Origin: Alteromonadaceae bacterium 2753L.S.0a.02
GTDB lineage: Bacteria; Pseudomonadota; Gammaproteobacteria; Pseudomonadales; Cellvibrionaceae
DNA length: 64,000 nucleotides
Direction of reading: 5' to 3'
NCBI GenBank assembly: GCA_007827375.1
Contig: VISH01000002.1
Coordinates: 1,885,001-1,949,000, forward strand
Made by a program: the position numbers and the translations under genes. The notes beneath the pieces were generated by a model. The model made no database searches. It was not told the DNA's origin and saw only the letters and a list, made by a program, of their open reading frames with translations. Numbering within the stretch: position 1 is the first letter of the stretch; each line of letters opens with the position of its first letter. Below are positions 61,006-64,000 of this stretch, one piece after another.

Positions 61006-64000
61006 ATGTCTGCAGATAAATCCTTGATGGCTAGTAAAGATTCTACTGTTTACTCCGTACGACTCTTCAACCATTTCAATGGTTTGCTGGAATTGGAGTT
61101 GACCAGTGTTGATACGAATCTCGCACTTCAAACTGAGCTTGCAGTGCAACTTATTGAATTGCTCAATTGCGCGTCTAGCCACGCTGATATAAAAGTTTTA
61201 TTGGTGAATTGCTCTGAGCAGATACAACTCGTTGGTGACCGGAATTGCATTAATGCCAGCGTAACGGCAGGATTGTTTAAGAAGCTTAGTGACTTTCCTT
61301 ATCCTGTAGTGGCTTCTTTCCCTTCCGGAGCCCGGGGTGCGGGATTTTTATTTGCCTCGCTTTGCGACTTTTTAATAACAAGGGAAACCGGATTCTTTGA
61401 GTTAACCAATCCCGTGACCGGTATCCTTCCGTCATTGCCAGAAAGCGAGCTCATCGGTGCTCGATTTGGCAAGCAAAACAGTCGCGCATTTTTGTATGAA
61501 AACTATTCGGCTAACGGCGTAACGCTGAAGAATTTGGGATGGGGGATTACAATTTCCTCTGCGCAATTCGTCGCGAGCACAAACTTTCCGATTGTTCATA
61601 AACTCCTGGATAAATCGCAAAAGAGTTTAAGTTTGCTTAAACGTCACTTGGGTGGGCCTGTAAACCGAGCGGCTGCCGAGCTCAAAGAGGTCAAACCAGA
61701 ATATCTCCAGAATACCAAAAGTAATCAACTTGAATTAAAGAGTATTAAAACGTCGTTTTTGAAGTTTCGGTCTCATCCAGACCGCTGTCTGGAACTGTGT
61801 ATCAGTCATAAACGCAAGCGATACACAATGTTGAATGTACTTGATGATCTAGGTGCTGCGTTTAAGCACATTGCGGATTTACCTGAAGACGATAAACCCA
61901 ATTCAATTATCATTAATTCCGAGTTTGATACATTTCTGAGTGTCGATGAAGAACCCGCGAACCGCGATACATTACATCGTATGTTTAGCGCTTTAAATCA
62001 AATTACCTTACCTATTGTTACAGTACTAAGTGGCAAATGTGACTTGCTAAGCCTTTTGTTAGGGGCCAGTAGTGATGTTGTCATTCACGATGAAAATTGC
62101 CGAATCAGTGTAAATTGGGATTATAGATCCCAATCGATTTTACAAGTCTTAATTGAACTTCTGCAAAATAGATATGGTGTGCAAGGGTGTCAGAAGATTC
62201 TATTCGGTGGAAACACCGCATCTCTACGATCAATTGCAGAATTATCGCCTTCGACGCTTATTTTCTCTGAAAAATTGCGAATCGATAAGGCTCTCGAAAT
62301 AATATCAACCTGGGGGCAGCTGACAATACCGACCCTCAACTCATGGACTCAGAATCGCCGAAATTTGGTTGCCCAAGCCCTGAAGCATCTCGAAGACGAA
62401 GTCTTTTTCGATCTTACCGATGTCTCCGCTTCGGCAAGCGAAAATATCTACCAGTCTGATGTTGTCTCAGCATCCATAGACACCTCGGGTGTAGTATTAC
62501 TGGAGATGCACGATCGTAACGAGAAAAATATGTTCTCTAAGGCAATGGTGTCTTCTCTGGAAACCGCCTTCGATTATATCAATGCCCATGAAAACGCAAA
62601 GGTGGTGGTGCTTACCGGTTACGATAGTTATTTTTGTTCAGGTGGAAATAAAGATACTCTTCTAGCTATTCAGCAGGGAGACGTAAAATTTACCGATGAA
62701 AAAGCCTTTGAATTACCCCTGTATTGTAAGCTACCCGTGGTCGCTGCAATGCAAGGCCACGGTATCGGTGCGGGTTGGGCAATGGGTTTGTTTTCCGATG
62801 TCAGTTACTTTAGTGAGGAAAGTAAATATTTAAGCCCCTATATGAATTATGGATTCACCCCGGGAGCGGGAGCTACGCTGATTCTGCCAAATAAAATTGC
62901 CAGAGATATCGCCTGGGAAAGTTTGTTTTCAGGAATTGAGTTCAGCGGTAGCGAATTACAGAAACGTAACATAAACCATCCAGTTTTACCAAGAAACGTT
63001 GTGCTGGATGCCGCTCGGAACAATGCGGAGACTGTTGCAAAATTACCTAGACAAATACTCTGTTTTATCAAAGCTCGGCTTAATCAACACCTTGTCGAAC
63101 GGTTGGGTAGTTTTTACGAGCAAGAGCTGGATATGCATGCCCAGACCTTTGTTGGGCAAAGTGATACATTGGCCAAAATAAACGGCAGCTTTGATTCGCC
63201 CCAAGCCAGTGTTATGGGAGATGCCGATGAGCATCTGGTAAAGCCGCTGAGTAGTTCGGTTTTAGATTTAACGGAAGTAAGTAACACTCTTCGATGTATG
63301 ATCGCCAAGGAGCTACATCTTTCAGCCGAAGAAATTGATGAGCACTCAGAGTTTATTGATCTCGGCTTAGATTCGATCACCGGGGTAACCTGGATGAGAC
63401 AGGTTAATCACGAATTTGGTACCTCAATTGAGGCAATAAAAGTCTACAGTTACCCTACCTTGGCTAAGTTCGCTCCGTTTGTGTCTGAGCAGGCAAATGC
63501 CGTTTTAGCGGAAAATACAGTTGCGCAAGATAAAACTGTAAAATCCAATGAAATTTCCAGTGATACTCACGTTACATTGGCAAAACCTAAGTTTGGTTTT
63601 TCAGATACGGCACTAGCTGTTGATTCTTTGACCACCGTTAAATCTGACAGTAATTCGAAAGATGGCCTGGTAACTAAAAAGACTGATGTTAACAATACTG
63701 ACAAACTCGCATTACGAAGTTTACAAGATATCGAAGATAAGCTCAGGGTGCTGCTAGCAGGGGAGTTACATCTCGACGACTCAGAAATTGATGATAACGC
63801 GCAGTTTGTTAACCTTGGGTTGGACTCTATTACAGGGGTAACCTGGGTTCGTAAGATTAACGAAGAGTTCGGCACCTCAATAGAAGCGATCAAGGTATAC
63901 GCTTTCCCTACATTGGCGGAATTTACGAGTTTTATTGCTGATGAACTCGGTGCTAGTAATCTGAACTCGGTAGAAATACATGATACGGACGATAACGCCA
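61006..64000 (+). CDS. Triple crotonase (ECH) / tandem beta-branching ACP protein (3' end outside window)
   Basis: At least 998 residues, open at the right edge. Residues ~15-210 and ~240-450 are two degenerate crotonase-fold segments that lack clear oxyanion Gly motifs. Residues ~480-735 are a bona fide ECH like PksI (SYFCSGG; GHGIGAGWAMG at ~586; SPYMNYGFTPGAGAT), the decarboxylating enoyl-CoA hydratase of beta-branching. Two near-identical ACPs follow (Ser790, Ser941), each with Trp six residues after the serine (DSITGVTW), the mark of ACPs recognised by HMG-synthase. A beta-keto intermediate held here would be alkylated and turned into a vinylic methyl or methylene branch. The HMG-synthase, donor ACP and ECH1 are not in the window and are probably nearby. 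It completes the split module of the upstream PKS. Confidence 0.92.
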   Translation, partial: MSADKSLMASKDSTVYSVRLFNHFNGLLELELTSVDTNLALQTELAVQLIELLNCASSHADIKVLLVNCSEQIQLVGDRNCINASVTAGLFKKLSDFPYPVVASFPSGARGAGFLFASLCDFLITRETGFFELTNPVTGILPSLPESELIGARFGKQNSRAFLYENYSANGVTLKNLGWGITISSAQFVASTNFPIVHKLLDKSQKSLSLLKRHLGGPVNRAAAELKEVKPEYLQNTKSNQLELKSIKTSFLKFRSHPDRCLELCISHKRKRYTMLNVLDDLGAAFKHIADLPEDDKPNSIIINSEFDTFLSVDEEPANRDTLHRMFSALNQITLPIVTVLSGKCDLLSLLLGASSDVVIHDENCRISVNWDYRSQSILQVLIELLQNRYGVQGCQKILFGGNTASLRSIAELSPSTLIFSEKLRIDKALEIISTWGQLTIPTLNSWTQNRRNLVAQALKHLEDEVFFDLTDVSASASENIYQSDVVSASIDTSGVVLLEMHDRNEKNMFSKAMVSSLETAFDYINAHENAKVVVLTGYDSYFCSGGNKDTLLAIQQGDVKFTDEKAFELPLYCKLPVVAAMQGHGIGAGWAMGLFSDVSYFSEESKYLSPYMNYGFTPGAGATLILPNKIARDIAWESLFSGIEFSGSELQKRNINHPVLPRNVVLDAARNNAETVAKLPRQILCFIKARLNQHLVERLGSFYEQELDMHAQTFVGQSDTLAKINGSFDSPQASVMGDADEHLVKPLSSSVLDLTEVSNTLRCMIAKELHLSAEEIDEHSEFIDLGLDSITGVTWMRQVNHEFGTSIEAIKVYSYPTLAKFAPFVSEQANAVLAENTVAQDKTVKSNEISSDTHVTLAKPKFGFSDTALAVDSLTTVKSDSNSKDGLVTKKTDVNNTDKLALRSLQDIEDKLRVLLAGELHLDDSEIDDNAQFVNLGLDSITGVTWVRKINEEFGTSIEAIKVYAFPTLAEFTSFIADELGASNLNSVEIHDTDDNA

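Overview
This window is the core of a large trans-acyltransferase (trans-AT) polyketide synthase / nonribosomal peptide synthetase (PKS-NRPS) gene cluster. None of its seven complete ketosynthase (KS) modules contains an AT domain. Two free-standing AT-family proteins, a Sfp-type phosphopantetheinyl transferase and an exporter set lie in the same operon. Moderate GC, outer-membrane and Tat-exported proteins, and the style of the tandem modules suggest a Gram-negative, probably marine gammaproteobacterium. Genus and product cannot be read from the sequence.

Layout. Two opposing transcription units leave a central AT-rich region (about 36.5-40.6 kb). The minus-strand unit runs from 36468 to beyond base 1. 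In transcription order it holds a three-module PKS (4228 aa), a PKS-NRPS (about 3541 aa, serine-like A-domain code), an RND/MMPL transporter, a LolA-like outer-membrane lipoprotein-sorting protein, an outer-membrane beta-barrel, an MFS transporter, a Tat-dependent Acg-like nitroreductase, an acyl hydrolase, a malonyl-CoA AT, a phosphopantetheinyl transferase, and an incomplete MaoC-SDR-FkbH protein. The plus-strand unit runs from 40645 past 64000. It holds a 2210-aa PKS (ACP, MprF-like DUF2156 domain, tyrosine phenol-lyase-like PLP domain, KS, ACP, thioester reductase), an extended SDR reductase, a GMC oxidoreductase, a START-domain protein, a membrane fatty-acid-hydroxylase-family protein, a 3089-aa PKS with an AR-GNAT-ACP loading module, and an incomplete triple-crotonase/double-ACP protein. 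A NusG/RfaH-like factor sits between the units on the minus strand.

How it may work (inference). The GNAT module starts a chain, KS-DH-KR modules extend it, and the crotonase plus Trp-flagged tandem ACPs add a beta-branch. The minus-strand proteins extend further and add a serine-like residue. The thioester reductase releases an aldehyde or alcohol. Membrane-bound oxidative enzymes then tailor the product, and the RND/outer-membrane set exports it. The NusG paralogue probably keeps polymerase processive over operons longer than 36 kb and 23 kb; a match to the RfaH ops core lies in the minus-strand leader.

The most unusual element is the PKS-embedded DUF2156 plus PLP-lyase didomain. It resembles in concept the DUF-SH didomain that installs sulfur in leinamycin-family assembly lines, so the cluster is a candidate for an undescribed sulfur-bearing, beta-branched polyketide from a proteobacterium.
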